In this document: in pieces, positions 1 through 12,240 of the stretch
How the letters are laid out: every line of letters begins with the position of its first letter
How positions within the stretch are numbered: the stretch's first letter is position 1
Assembly: GCA_019914945.1 (NCBI GenBank)
Contig: CM034111.1
Location: forward strand, 6,882,001 to 6,946,000
Source: Typha latifolia
Taxonomy: Eukaryota > Streptophyta > Magnoliopsida > Poales > Typhaceae
DNA: 64,000 bases
Direction of reading: 5' to 3'
Notes under the pieces: generated by a model
The model's database searches: none
What the model was told of the DNA's origin: nothing
What the model saw: only the letters and a program-made list of their open reading frames with translations
Program-made: the position numbers and the translations under genes

Positions 1-149
1 AAAACAGTTTGGAGAGATAGACAGAAATATAAAAATGAGAGGATTAACAAACTAACAAAGAAAAGGTGACTTAAGTATTTAACTATTTCACACTCAAAAA
101 ATTCACTAACAATTCTTACAACATTTTTCACTTATGGCCCTATTAGTAT

Positions 150-527
150 GCACCCGAAGCAATTGTAAAAAATGCCCTTTAGTTTCCAATGTGTTTGATC
201 CTAAATGAGGTAGGCAAAGGAAAACAAAAGAACAAAGCCATGGAATCCACCAATAGGTGTTGGAATCCATCAACAAAAAAGAAAGTAGATGATCGCAAAA
301 TCTCAAAATATTCATTAAGTCTAAATAAGAAGATAACAAGCCTTGATATAGGCAAACCCTAAAATGACAAATAGAATAAAATACATATAACAGGAAAAAA
401 AGACTAAAATACCTTCAACATCATAATCTCTCTCTTACAATTCGTGGCCTAGGCAAAGTGTCACTGAGTAGGCTACCCTCCCGCGTCTGCGTGATTACAC
501 GAGTTTGAAAATGTTGTTTGCACCTAC
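150..527 (-). repeat. Left (3') LTR of element C
   Basis: Its reverse complement shares TGGATTCCAACACC and TGGTGGATTCCA with the LTRs of element B, and most of its length matches 6575-6990. It is bounded on the right by a purine-rich tract and an AGTCGAGTTTCTCCC stretch like that beside the 3' LTR of B. Confidence 0.65.
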
Positions 528-589
528 TCTCTCGAAATGGGAGAAACTCGACTTAGTCGAGTGAGGCTAAGGGCCGCAACAGTAGAACT

Positions 590-1253
590 CCCAAAGATTT
601 GGATTGATTTACATCGATTTGTTGTAGCTCTTTGCGAGTAATCCACGTGCTGTTAACATCTAACAGTCTTTTTATTGGACTAGGAAACGGTGAACTCCAT
701 CATTATTAAATGTGATAATGTTCATCCAAAATAATATCTCTCTAATTTCTTCATGTGGATGGAAGAGAGGAAATAGTAATGTCAAAAGAAAGCATAACTG
801 GAAGGGTGGAAGTAGGTGTATTATAAGGATCATCTGGGATGGTCATAGGTGGTTTATGAGCAACTAAATCTTCAATATTAAAAGTGGAACTAATGCCACA
901 ATTAGAGAGAACATTGATGATATAAGCATTAAATCCTACACGTTTTAATATTTGAAAAGGTCTAACACTACGGGCTTACAACTTCCTTGCAGTTCTAGAT
1001 GAAAATTGCTTGGTTCTAATACGAAAAATGACATAATCTCCAACATGAAATCCTTAGCATATCTATGCAAATCGGCCAATAGTTTATATTGAATATTACT
1101 AGTTTTGATTGGCTTGCCAATCTCTTGATATAATAAATGAACATGATAAGCAAATGCTTCAGCAGATTCAAAGATTTTAAAATGAGATGACATAGAAAGG
1201 AGATCTAAAGGTTTACAACCTTTAAAATCATGGACAATCTTAAATGTACTCAT
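590..1253 (-). pseudogene. Integrase C-terminus and chromodomain remnant (element C)
   Basis: Bases 945-1253 read on the minus strand give a 102-residue frame with KPLDLLSMSSHFKIFESAEA, the integrase tail seen in element B. Bases 590-760 encode STWITRKELQ, matching the end of the B chromodomain. The frame is broken between the two pieces. Confidence 0.75.
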
Positions 1254-1379
1254 ACCTATAGGCCTATTAATGGAATTGTTATATGTAGACTGAGCTATAG
1301 GAAAAATGAAATCCCATAATCTGTTATCACATATGAGACATTGTAAAAGATTTTTAAGGCTACAATTGACAAACTTTGT

Positions 1380-3530
1380 TGGACCATCAGTTTGAGGATG
1401 ATAGGCTACTTAAAATTTTAGTTTTATACTTACCATGTTCCAGAAGGACGATAGGCTACTGAAAATTTTAGTTTCATGCCTTAAAGTTTTCCAGAAGGAC
1501 GATAAGTATGTCATTGGCGATTCTTTTGGCTACATCATATTTAAGATTTGGCTAAAATGACTCGAAAAGCCACCAACATGAATTCCCCAAACTAAAAAGT
1601 CACGTACATAGGAGGTATATAGAGTTTGTTGGCTTTAAATAAATACCCTCCTTGGAGGGAATAACCATTAAGAGATATATTTGAGTTATTAGATAAGGTG
1701 AGGTAGGCTTATCCAAAATCAGGGCATGAAGCGTAATCTTCTTTTAGTTTCTCAAATCCAGTGATAGTGATACTTATGAAGGAAAGAAGATTAACTTTTT
1801 GATTGAGTGCATTGCCGCCTTCTTGTATTCCTGTAAAAATTCTATTTAGTGATTATGCCTAGCATTGAACTTTTTTTTTGAGAGTTGAGGTATTAGAGGG
1901 TTTCATAGTCGGAGTATAGCACAAACACATGCGGGAGTAAATAATGACGCTAGTAGAAAAGAGCTTGAATAATTGCATATAAGTTTTTGTTATATGTGGA
2001 ATGCCTTTGTTTAGTCTTATTCAACTTCTTGTTAAAATTAGGAAACAAAATGACATTCTTGGCGAAGGACATCGCCTATTCCAATTCTAGAGGTATCACA
2101 TTCCACTTCAAAAAACTTTAGAAAAGTCAGAAAGGCACAGCATTACATGAGCTTTCATCATTCTTCTCTTGTTTTCCCCAAAAGCCTTATTTGCAGATCT
2201 AAGTCCATTGGAAGTCACCTTTTTTGAGATGGTCAGTAATTAGAGACGCAATTGTGCTAAACTCGTGATCAAAATATCGATAGAATGTAGCAAGCTATGA
2301 AATCTGTGAACATCAGAAAGCTTTGTGGTTCAGGCCAATCGACAATTGCTTTAATTTTTTAGGGGTCAGCACATATTCCTTTTTAATGAAATCATAGTCT
2401 AAAATTATTACTCGATCCATGAGGAATGAGCACTTTTACTTATTGCATAGAGGTTAGAGGCGCGAAGGGTGAGACAGACTTAGCGCAAATGATCCAAATG
2501 GTGTTCCTTTGAATGACTATAAATTAGAATGTCATCAAATTACACCAATAGGAATTTGCCCATAAATGGTCGGAACACTTGTATCATGACACGCAAAAAA
2601 GTCAAAAAGGCATCACTTACCATGCATACGGACCATCCTTGGATTGAGAGCAGTCTTTCATTTATCTCATGAACGAATTTTAATATGGTGATAACCACTC
2701 TATAAGTCGATTTTGGAGAAAATTGTAGCTTCTACCATCATATCAAGCATGCTATCAAGTCGAGGAATTGGGAAATGATGCTTATTTTATTGATAACTTA
2801 ACTATAAACCCACATGTGCCACGAGCCATCTTTTTAGGCGTGAACAGGGATAGTGCATGGACTTAGGCTCTTGCAAATTAGGAAGATGCACTGCGAACTA
2901 AATTGATAGCCATATTGGACATCACACATTGGCGATAGGTAAATGATCTGGAAGATCTTGAGGGAAAACATCTTGAAATTCTTTCAATAAAGAAGCTATC
3001 TTTTTCGAAAGTGGAACAATAGTTTGACCTTTAGCTTCCCGGCCTAGTAAGGCAAACATATTGGATTCTTGGTTTGCCTCATTTTTAAATTCTTTTGCTT
3101 ATATCATGTGTAAACACTTTTTGCTAGTGGCATTCTTCTTATTATCTTTGTTCGCTAGTTGAGGGTGCATTGAATAAAATTTTAATCTTCATGCCCTCAA
3201 ACATGAAAGAGCACGAGTTCAATCTAGCAAAAATGATCATATCTAGATTGAACAACCAAGGGCGCCCATGTCCATTGGTACGATGTCGCACCAAACATTT
3301 TCTTTGCATAAAAGAAATTGGATGGGAACAAGCATCGCTTATTGATGGAGATAGAATAATCATTATTATCCTAAGATACTTTGTAAGGATTTAGGTGAGG
3401 AGTAGGTTTTAGTTCTAAGAAGAACACTACATTGGAAGAAACCGCATTGATGCAACTATCGATGATCACTTTGCAACCTTTTGTTTCACACTTGATGTAT
3501 GTGTGAAAAATTGTGTCTCCGATGTGATTC
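1380..3530 (-). pseudogene. RNase H, reverse transcriptase and protease remnants (element C)
   Basis: A heavily mutated pol region. [11 protein letters not shown] is readable near 2505-2545. GRPWLFNLDMIIFARLNSCS (about 3215-3275) and IDSCINAVSS (near 3440) mark the protease, with the active-site DSG reduced to DS. A short imperfect tandem duplication lies at about 1390-1505. Confidence 0.65.
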
Positions 3531-5230
3531 GGACCTGATCAAATTACCTCGGAAGATATTGGGCTTGATGGATCGAGTCTATTTATTTTATTATTTTATT
3601 AGCTAGTTAGAGTCCTAGTAGGCTATAATTTGTTTAATTAGTTAAGTCTGTAGTTAGTCGGATCGGGAACGGCCGAACTCGATCCTGATCCGGGTCCGAT
3701 CCGAACACTCTCTCTCTTTCTCTCTTTCACTCTTTTTTCTCACTCTCTTTTTCTCTTTTTCTCTCTTTCTCTCTTTCGCTCTTTCTTTCTATTTTTTCTC
3801 TCCTTACCATATCATCATTGCTTCTCTTAAAGAGAAATCTAGCTCCAGGGAACTCTGATGAACTTTGGTATATAATTTTTTAATTTATTTTCTTATTTCT
3901 CTTAGTTTTTTTTCATTTCTTTCACTTTCTCCCCTTTTATTCTTTTTTCTTCTTTTTCTTCTTCACTACACCATGGTTTTTCTTTCTTTTGTTTGGTTTT
4001 CTTCGAGTCACTCTCTCTCTAATCTCTTCTTTTTAGTTTTCATTGAACCATAGTTTTTCTTTCTTTATTTTCTTTTTTTTTTGGTATTTCTTTTTCTAAA
4101 ATTTTAAAAGTTTTTCTGCATTTTTAAATAATATTCAGAATTTTACGTAATTAAAAAGTCCGATCCGATCTAGGCGACCGATAAGGCTGATACGTATTGT
4201 TTATTTGGAAGGCCGATCCTGATCCCAATCTCGATTTTTCGAACCTCGGTTAAGTCCAATTAACTTAAGTTTTCATAGTTTTAGAAATATTTAGAAGATA
4301 TTCCTTGGACATCCAAATAATATGAAACTAGATGAATAAGATCGGTGACATTATGATCTGGAACTTTCGTATTTAGAATTTCTTCAGATTAGAAATATTT
4401 GCGGCAGAACTAAGAACCAATCCAAGGGAGATAAGGAGACTAGTTTAGCTAAGTTTTTGTTATTCTTATTCGGTTTAGGACTCTTTTGTTTTATTCTTTA
4501 TAAATAGAGCCTTATGGATTGTATCTTAGGCATGCTTCGGAATGGAATGAATTTATCTTTCTTAATCTCTTTGTTTATCTCTCTCTAGCTTCTCCTTTTC
4601 ATCTAGTATATCCTTTTCTCCCTTGCCGCCCTCTCCTTTTAGCGGCTTTCACCTTCACCACAACGGTACTCTTTCTCATAACACGTATACCTTTCGTCTT
4701 TGATTTCTCCCCATTTGTCTCTCTTTGTCTTAATCGTCTGTACCTCCTGTACGGTTTTCGTTTTTTCTCGCTACCATAGCTGTAGGCTAGTCATAGCCTT
4801 CAGCTATCTACTTCATCCGCAAGCCACCACCACTATGTATTGCTAAGCCACCTCCATTAACTACTCGACCTCCACTTCATCGTTACCTCTGCCCTACGGT
4901 TAGCCTCCATCAGTGATTGCATCATATTCTCAACCCTAGCCACGTTCCACTATCACCAGTATCATTTTTGAGAGGACCCTTACGCCAGGTCATATTAGCT
5001 GGTACTAGAGCATTTAACTATGCTGAACTAATAGATCTACCCCAACCAAAATTGGTTCATGTTAGCTGGTACCAGAGCATGTGTTCCTCGGACTAGATGT
5101 CGACCACGAGAGCCATGGCATCAAAACATCATGAAGGCACTTCCAAGACGACTAAAAAGACCATATTTTGAGTATTTTTGTGAAATGTTGTTGATGTTTG
5201 GGTTTTAGTTCTATTTTAAGCAAAAGTAAA
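3530..5230 (+). mobile_element. Plus-strand LTR insertion (E-like) with leader inside element C
   Basis: This block breaks C between protease and gag. It contains pyrimidine-rich DNA (3710-4020), a promoter-like TTTATAAATAGAG at about 4497, and the tail shared with family E copies at 17440, 52440 and 63500. Two primer-binding-site-like stretches follow: TGGTACTAGAGC (5000-5011) and TGGTACCAGAGC (5067-5078). A 19-codon gag-like start at about 5115 ends in a stop. No downstream LTR was found, so it is a fragment or a recombined solo LTR plus leader. Confidence 0.55.
3655..4160 (+). repeat. Repeat H copy 1 (pyrimidine-rich, CTCC/TTTC)
   Basis: It shares GATCCGGGTCCGATCC-like ends, long CTCTTTCTCTC tracts and GAGATCTAGCTCC-like text with the reverse complement of 15050-15300. 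The two copies are diverged and in opposite orientation, one upstream of the visible HMA1 exons and one in the first visible intron. Confidence 0.55.
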
Positions 5231-5639
5231 AATGGTTCGATCAATGGGTTGCCTCAATACTTATTATTTTGTGACGATCACATAATTTAGATCGGAAGGG
5301 TAGGCCTAGTCTAGCATGGTTACTTTTCAATAAATTCTCGTCTAATATCTTCGTGGGGCTGTGCCTAAAACGGTTCAAGGTCATTCTCTCATCTTCTACA
5401 GTGTTGCATCTCAACATGTATTTCTTAAATTAGAAAACATAAGCACACACAGACTTTGCTCCTTACCTAAAATTGTTTTATTGATCCATAGGTCGCTATG
5501 TTAAGAATGAGGTAAATATTTTTCTTTAGTTTTTCTTACATTTCGACCTAATCAGTTATTGGTGGTTGATTCCTCCGAATTAAGATTTGTTTAGTGCTTT
5601 TGGCAAAATAGTTTGGCATGCCCAATTAGTTTCATTTGG

Positions 5640-6140
5640 GAACATTTCGATTTTCAGTCAAATTGTACCACTGAAAGAAATGGTCTATTTCACAAATCCA
5701 ATCAGTGAATACCATCAGGTCCATTTGTCCAATTAAAGTCGGAGCATCCACCTTAACATTTTTCATCATTTGATCCTTTGGGTTTTTATGTTCTCTATAC
5801 ATAGCATTATTTCTAAAATGTTATTCTGATATTGTGCCATTATGAGAATCTATTAGTGATTCTTTCTTGGTAAGGATGGTTAGGGGCTTGCTGAGGGATC
5901 TCGAGGTCGGGAGCGACAGGCTTAGCTCCCATGTTGGAAACTTCAACATCACTTCCACTCCCTTGTCTCTTATGACAAGTTTCAAGAGCCTCAAGATGGG
6001 CATTAAAATCATCTAGTTTGGTGGCATACTTCTCAAAGGACTCTTGAATGAATTTTTGCATGCCATTCATAGCAGCAGGCTCCATAACAGACTGAGATTG
6101 AGAGTTATATGCTATCTGACATTTACATAGGTCCATGCAA
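5640..6140 (-). pseudogene. gag remnant of element C
   Basis: The minus strand encodes a frame of up to 98 residues containing KLDDFNAHLEALETCH, then VKVDAPT and DHFFQWYNL downstream. These match the gag of element B ([22 protein letters not shown]). The matrix/capsid start is recognisable; the zinc knuckle is not present. Confidence 0.75.
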
Positions 6141-6574
6141 AAAGAATTCCACTAATGACAATGCAGTGGGAAATGCAACAATTAATGCTGGTGATGAATG
6201 ACAAGAGATAACAACGAATCTCAACTTAATTAACTAAATAATCTAAGTCCAATCTCTGGGAACTTCTAGCTGGATAAAATGTCAAAATATGAAATATAAA
6301 GTGCAATCCAGTAGTACACACCTCCGTAATCATAACAGTGACTCAGATGTTAAGATTTTCCTTTTAATCTAGCTAGTTACATAGCTAAATGTTGATGGTT
6401 CCAGCTAGTTAGGTTCAAAGTGAACAATTCCAACACGAAAATTAAGACAAGACTCACTTTTGATGGCTATTTGAATCTCGCTTCGAGGTTTTGTGGTGAT
6501 GATGGGTTCTTTTTGTTGTTCAAAGATGACGATCTTCTAGTGCAATTCAAAACTCGTCATATCCATCGTGTGAT

Positions 6575-6990
6575 GGGGTTTGTGACATTCCAACATTTGT
6601 GGTGCGATTGGTCAAACGAAGAACAAGTGCAAGGTGGCATAGAACTCGAGAGGTGGGATGTTCATATACGACGGTAGGCGAAGAAAAACAAAAGAATAAC
6701 TCGTGGAATCCACCAATGGTGTGTGAGCACTAGCGAAAAAGAAAATAGATGATCTCAAAATCTTAAATAAATCTAAATAAGAAGATAACAAGCCTCTATA
6801 TAGGGAAACCCTAAAAAGACAAATAGGCCAACCCATTTAAATTACCCATAATAGGAAGAAAAGACTAAAATGCCCTCAACATCAAAGTCTCTTCGTCACG
6901 ACTTGTTGCCTTGCCAAAGTATTACTGAATGAGCTGCTCTCCTACGTTTGGAAGAGTACATGTGTATGAAAGTGGTGGTAGTCTCGGCAG
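6575..6990 (-). repeat. Right (5') LTR of element C
   Basis: It matches 150-527 in the same orientation (shared AATAAGAAGATAACAAGCCT and AAAAGACTAAAAT). The adjoining primer-binding site is no longer recognisable. Confidence 0.6.
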
Positions 6991-7279
6991 CCTAGCAACA
7001 TCTAAAACAAGTTCAAATTTTAAGGTCAATGTTACGAACCAGAGTCTGGACGTAAGAAAATTATGATATTTTTGTGGTGGTAGACTTGGAAGTTAGGATT
7101 GCAATGGGTTTAGGTTTTACGTAAATTGGAGATCGAGATGGAAGTTAAAAATAAAACAGAAGTAGTTTAGAACGAGACATATCGGTAAATATCTGACATT
7201 GTGTGCGGTCGTTGGAGGGTGACAGACAGCCAAAGGTGGTGGTGAATGCTCGTATAATAGGGGGAATCATGGTGGAGTG

Positions 7280-8930
7280 GTGGGAACAGCTAGGGAAAAA
7301 GGTCTCATTAGAAGTAGTGGGCATTAAAGTCTTGACCTCAACCTGAATGCCAGGCCTATGCCCACTAATGAAGGTACTATTTAGGGCTAACTTAGGCCAG
7401 CTAGTGACCTGATTGCAGATCCGCTCGAACTCTTTCCGGTAAGCTCGAACCGTTGATCGAGTCAGTTTAGTCAACATGGCTTGAAAGTCCTCGTATTGGG
7501 TCGGACTGAATTGAGCACAAATTGCTTTCGGGAAGTCCTGCTAAGACTCAAATGGTCGATTCGCTTAGCTGACTAGTACTATGTAATCGCAACTTCTTCT
7601 AAGTGGAATGATGCTAGCCCAACCTTCTGGTGGTTAGGCGTGTTTTGGTACGTGAAGAATTGCTTTGCTAGATAGGTCCAGTCTAGCTGGTCTCCTCTAA
7701 AGAGAATTTTAGGATTTCAAGCTTGACGGTCTAAGCTTGGATTCCAAAATGTGGCCTATCGTTGTGAGCCAAGCGACCTCGTAGTCGATGTTGGTCACGT
7801 GGGTCATAAGCTTATGGGTTCAGCTCATGTTGCACTAGAGCTACATGCGAGTTCAACTCAGTCTGATGGCGCGGGCCCACCAGGTTGTTACACCAGTCAT
7901 CCTCAGGTTCGTACTTGGGCTCGGGGTCATGCACATAGGCCTCAAACTGGTTCGCACGAGGTGGTTGAATTGATTCGCAAAAATTTGGCCTGCCTCGAAA
8001 TTTGCACACTTCATCTTCCCTATGCAGTTGCCCTAACCCTAACCCTAACCCTAGGGTTATGATAGAATTTCGGCCTAGGGGCGCTATCGTAAGCCGTTGT
8101 AGCTTCTATGGCGGCTGGGTAAGGGGGCTGGCGACCCCACTTTAGGGGAGTGGTGGGGGTAGGAAGCTCTGGTGAAGCCATCCCAACGAAAGGATAGGCC
8201 CTCGTGGTGGTTGCCATTGGATTCAGCCACCTAACGATCTTTGGTGTCTGTGGCGGCCATCGGCTGCAGTCGGTCTGAGGAAGCCAGTTGTGGCCGTCGG
8301 TGGTCGTGGGAGCATCGGACCCGCTGCAACCAGTCGCGGGTTGGTTGCAGCGGTAGTGGCTCTCAATGGCGGTCTTTCGGCTGTCTCTAGCGGCTATCGC
8401 TGACCTATCTAGGGTGCCAGGGTCTCATAAAAGGGGCTAGATGTCGAGGTCTAGGCTGGAGGAGGCTGGATCGCCACCGGTGGAAATCTAGGGATTTTGG
8501 TCCTTCCATCACGGGTGGGGAAGACAACCCCACGACCACTGCTGTAAGCAACTCTAGCGTGGTAGTGGCGTCTAGGAGGGTCCGCAGGGCCGGAGGGGTC
8601 TCCACCGCGGCTGAAAGAGGGGTTGAGGCCGTGGTTTGGGCTGGCTCATCCCCTTCCTCATTGCTGGGTATTGATGGCCGCCACTGGCGAGTTTTTGCCG
8701 TGGCCGGCAATGCTGGCGACACGGGGTAGTCTTGCTGAGTCAGAAGGTATGCCATCAAGGCTTGAATAGTCTTTTCCATCTTCTCGGTTCTCTGCACGAT
8801 GGATCTAGTGACCTCGTTAGAATTTAAAAAAAAAATGCCTTCACCCATGCCAGCAGGTCAACATCGTCGATGGCTAGTGGTGGCGGAGGTTCCAGAGAAA
8901 CTCCCACAGGAATGGAGATGAGTTCCTGGT
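7280..8930 (-). pseudogene. gag remnant of element F
   Basis: Two minus-strand blocks are readable. 8405-8848 encodes a Pro/Thr-rich N-terminal gag part with EKMEKTIQALMAYLLTQQ. 7280-7477 encodes LTRSTVRAYRKEFERICNQV, the conserved capsid segment of Ty3/gypsy gag. The frame between them is broken. Confidence 0.65.
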
Positions 8931-8995
8931 CCTTCATGGTTGTTTCTTTCTCATTCGTCTTGGGTCGCATGGAGGAACATCGACTCTGATATCAT

Positions 8996-9591
8996 TGTTA
9001 TGAACCAGATCGATACTAATCTGGAAGTTAAAAAATTATGATATTTTTGTGGGTGGTATCCTCAGAAGTTAGGGTTCTAATAATCTTGGTTTTATTTAAA
9101 TCGAAGATCGAGGTGAAAAGTTAAAAATAAAATAATGGAAGTAGGTCAGAATAGGACAAATTGATAAATATCCGACGTTGCGGTAGTCGTTGTAGGATGG
9201 CGGACAACCAAAGGTAGTGGTGGACAGCCGTATAGTAGGATGGCTCATGGTGGAGGATGATGTCTAGGGTTTGAGCGCTTGAATGTGGATCTAGGATTAT
9301 GATCTACTCCTATAAAAATAAAGACGATCTAACGGCTATAATAAAAAATAAAGGTAATAAGAATAAATTGTCTAAACTTAAGATTCATTCCACGATAATA
9401 ATCAACTCATGATCATTCCTATTTATAGGAGGAAAGTCCTAGTGGATCGGATACACCTACGGATTAACCGTTTTATAAAAAATATAAAGCAATAAGATAA
9501 ATCTAACTAACTGACTCAATTTAACTCGACTTTGACTCAACTGACTCGCTCTGACTTAATCCACGTGGTAGGATCGTATTAGTCAACCTAA
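8996..9591 (-). repeat. 5' LTR of element F
   Basis: 596 bp, ending in TGTTATGAACC (reverse complement TAACA) beside the primer site. It is homologous to 7030-7290 and to the solo LTR at 61048-62319. Its outer end has TA where the LTR terminus should read TG. Confidence 0.75.
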
Positions 9592-9775
9592 ATATTAAAA
9601 TATGATAAAAGGCATTGTGGTGGACATCTCGAATAGACCTCTATAAAGCCTAGGAGTCCTCAGTCAAGGAGGGTCCCTACAGCGGCATGACCACTCTTTT
9701 TTAAACAATGGTTAGGACATATGGACGTGAGTAGGAATTGAGATACTGCCTAGTATTATACTAAGAATTGAGATA

Positions 9776-10945
9776 CAAAATGCACTTGGTCTTGTTTGAA
9801 TCACACTGAAGGGTTGGCTTGGCACTGAACAATGCTTCACGCGAATGAAGGAGAGCTTTTCTTTATTTATTTGAAACAAGACCTCACAATAAACCTTAAT
9901 AAATTAATAAAAATTTTTAGTTGGATTTGGTCAAAATACTCCCATATAAGTATTAATAGAACTTATCTAACTCCTAACTAATCGACCTAAAAGGACTTAA
10001 ATTGAGCCTAAAATAAACCCAAATACAGAAGTTATGAAAATACGTAAGAACATGTCAAATAAATGGTGAAATAAACCCATGCCGACCATCAACTAGCACT
10101 AGAGGTGGTTAACTCGACATAGTAACCCGACTTTTAAATGGATTTGAGTTTAGTCTAATCGGGTTCGAGTCACAAACAAATCAACTCATCTAACCCTATT
10201 ATTAAATGGATCATGTTCGTATTTATTACCAAAATCCGATTAACCTGTTTATAACTCAACCCGTCAACCTATTGATGACCCACCAACTCATTTATGACAC
10301 GGTAACTCGTTTATCTGATTAATTCATTTATGACTTGACTAACCTATTTATGATCCCATTAACTCGTTTATTAACATGAAAAAACCTGTTTGAAACTCGA
10401 ATAAACTCGTTTGTAACCTGAGTAACTTATAAAAATTTGAATAACTTGTCACCCGAGAACCCATTTATGACTCGTGTAACATGTTTATTGAATGGGTTGT
10501 ATTTATGTTTGCATTAGCATGACCCAACTTGCATCCTGCTAACTCAACCCAATTGCCACCCCTAACTTGCACGACACATCACATGCCACGACACTCGCTG
10601 AGGCCTCAAGAAAAGAAGCTCTATGGTCGGCATAGAGGGAGCGAATAAGAGGAGCGAGGGAGAGGGATACTACTTACTATGCAGCTCTCTCCATCACTCG
10701 CGTTCCCTCAAAGAGAGGTGCATGCCTTAGCATTGTTCAAAGGAAGAAGACAACCTATATGGGTTGAACCGTCGAAATAACAAAGATTCGCTTCATGAGT
10801 CTGACTCAAGTAGCAGATGATGCCAATTTGCACTGCCTTCATTGATCCTAACTAGACTTCACTCAATGAAAACACTAAAAGACCATCTATCAATTCTCTA
10901 ATTTGAAATATCTCTTCAATCTTTATTCCCCTGCATCAAACACTT
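9776..10945. repeat. Repeat K copy 1, interrupted
   Basis: ATCACACTGAAGG..., CAAATACAGAAGTTATGAAA and, after an 800-bp interruption, CTAACTAGACTTCACTCAA are shared in the same order and orientation with 12870-13290. The interruption includes the hAT-type MITE. Family unknown. Confidence 0.6.
10100..10564. mobile_element. hAT-type MITE with 8-bp target duplication
   Basis: 465 bp with terminal inverted repeats TAGAGGTGG and CCACCCCTA, flanked by ACTAGCAC (10092-10099) and ACTTGCAC (10565-10572), 7 of 8 matching. The interior is built of short repeated AACTCGTTTATGAC and AACCCG-type words. There is no coding capacity. Length of the duplication and ends fit the hAT superfamily. Confidence 0.8.
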
Positions 10946-11104
10946 ACACTGTCTAATAAATTCTCCCGATTTTTTGCAATCTGAAGTACATTGGAGTCAT
11001 TTGCTTAAAAAGTTAGCAGATGATGTATTCCTACAAATTGACGCTTCAATATAATTAAGATTGTGATGTCTTGTATTCAATTTTATAGTCAGTTGAAGTT
11101 ATTA

Positions 11105-12240
11105 TCAATGTTGAACATTTCTTATCACTTCCTTCTGCTCGGCGCCTAGGGTTCCCTCATCTGGGATCCCTGGGGAAGCAGAAGAAGAATTAGGCCAAAA
11201 ATTAGGCAAGGAATGGAATATTACCAAGTACCCTCCACTCAAAATCATTCCATTCGGAATTCTTTGCTCATAGGAAGCTTGAAGAACACCAAATAATGAT
11301 TTGTTCTCTGAAATCTTCATCTCATCAAAGCCATTTCTCCTCTTCAATATGACTTTTAAGTACTTAGGAAGAACAATGCTGATTATATGACGTCTGTTAA
11401 ATGTATTATCATCATTTGATTCAATTGAACTTAATATGGAGAATAATACACTTAATCACCCTATTCAATGGACATTCAGTAACAATTTCTCCAACTTTAC
11501 TATCTTCAAATTGAAATTTTTTTCCTTAAAAAATATCTTCTGTGGGTTCCACTTGTTCTTTCTCCATCTCTAGTGAGTTATCTTTAGAATTCTCAATAGG
11601 GATTGTCTCAATTTGCATTATAGACTTGACATCTGCTTCTGAATTTTCCAAGTCAGGTTTGACTTCTCAATATAATAAATTAATTTGACATGTGATATCA
11701 CTAAGAGATAGATCTTCCCTGTTGGGTTCTTCCAGCAATTTTTGATTCAAAACTGCTGAATTGATGCGATTATTTCTTTCTTTTCGAGCTTCCCAATGTG
11801 GAAATTCATTGTCTTTGGCAGAATATAATGATTTTGTCATTGGAGGATCTTCATAGTTTTCGAGCTTCCCAATGTTGAAACTCTTGCCAGAATTCTTTTA
11901 CTGTAACATTGAAATAAGCTTGATGACTGCAATATTTCTCCCTGATCTTGTCTAGCTCTAGCGTCACAACCTACTGGATAGATATTTTGAGCAGGTTGAC
12001 GAGTGATGATGAAAGCAATTGTGACTCCTTGTCCTACCATTTTATTGCTTTGCCTCTTAATCTAAATTTCGTGAATATAACTCAATATGCATTGCAATCA
12101 CATCTTGAAAGACAATTAACTTTCCAAAGCTTTAAGACATTCAATGACTCGTTTGGCTCTAATTCTCCCCAAGAATCTAAATCAGAAGAATGAATTTCAG
12201 TAGAGTGGTTCATAGAAAAAGATGGACTTTTTTACTTGAC
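11105..12240 (-). pseudogene. Unrecognised protein-coding remnant
   Basis: Consecutive minus-strand blocks look like decayed coding DNA: about 12110-12220 (HSSDLDSWGELEPNESLNV), about 11690-11770 (VLNQKLLEEPNREDLSLSD), about 11545-11670 (acidic, KPDLENSEADVKSIMQIET), about 11465-11525 (KKFQFEDSKVGEIVTECPLN) and 11105-11347 (80-residue frame with NGMILSGGYLVIFHSLPNFW). They are separated by stops or short gaps. I do not recognise the family. The remnant lies between two direct copies of repeat K, so it may be a gene fragment carried by a transposon, or an old nested gene. Confidence 0.4.

Larger units (their letters stand above)
150..6990 (-). mobile_element. Element C: decayed Ty3/gypsy chromovirus of the element-B family
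   Basis: Minus-strand remnants occur in retrotransposon order from right to left: LTR about 6575-6990, gag 5640-6140, protease about 3140-3530, reverse transcriptase about 1500-2900, integrase tail 945-1253, chromodomain end about 590-760, purine tract about 530-550, LTR about 150-527. Gag and integrase-tail peptides closely match element B (VDAPT, KPLDLLSMSSH). The YxDD box near 2505-2545 reads [12 protein letters not shown] and the protease site has lost Gly. Many stops make it inactive. A + strand LTR insertion interrupts it at about 3530-5200. Edges are approximate; no target duplication was found. Confidence 0.8.
7030..9591 (-). mobile_element. Element F: internally deleted LTR retrotransposon, target duplication GTCAA
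   Basis: The flanks are GTCAA at 7025-7029 and GTCAA at 9592-9596. The full 5' LTR (minus strand) is 8996-9591. A decayed primer-binding site (reverse complement TGATATCAGAGTC) sits at about 8982-8993. Gag remnants fill 7290-8930. A partial second LTR, homologous to the inner end of the first, is at 7030-7290. Protease, pol, purine tract and most of the 3' LTR are missing, so gag is joined directly to LTR sequence. It cannot move on its own. Confidence 0.82.

Noticed and set aside
8033..8055. Short run of CCCTAA units resembling a telomere repeat.
   Set aside because: Only about three units, six bases long where the usual plant telomere repeat has seven, and it lies inside decayed gag sequence.
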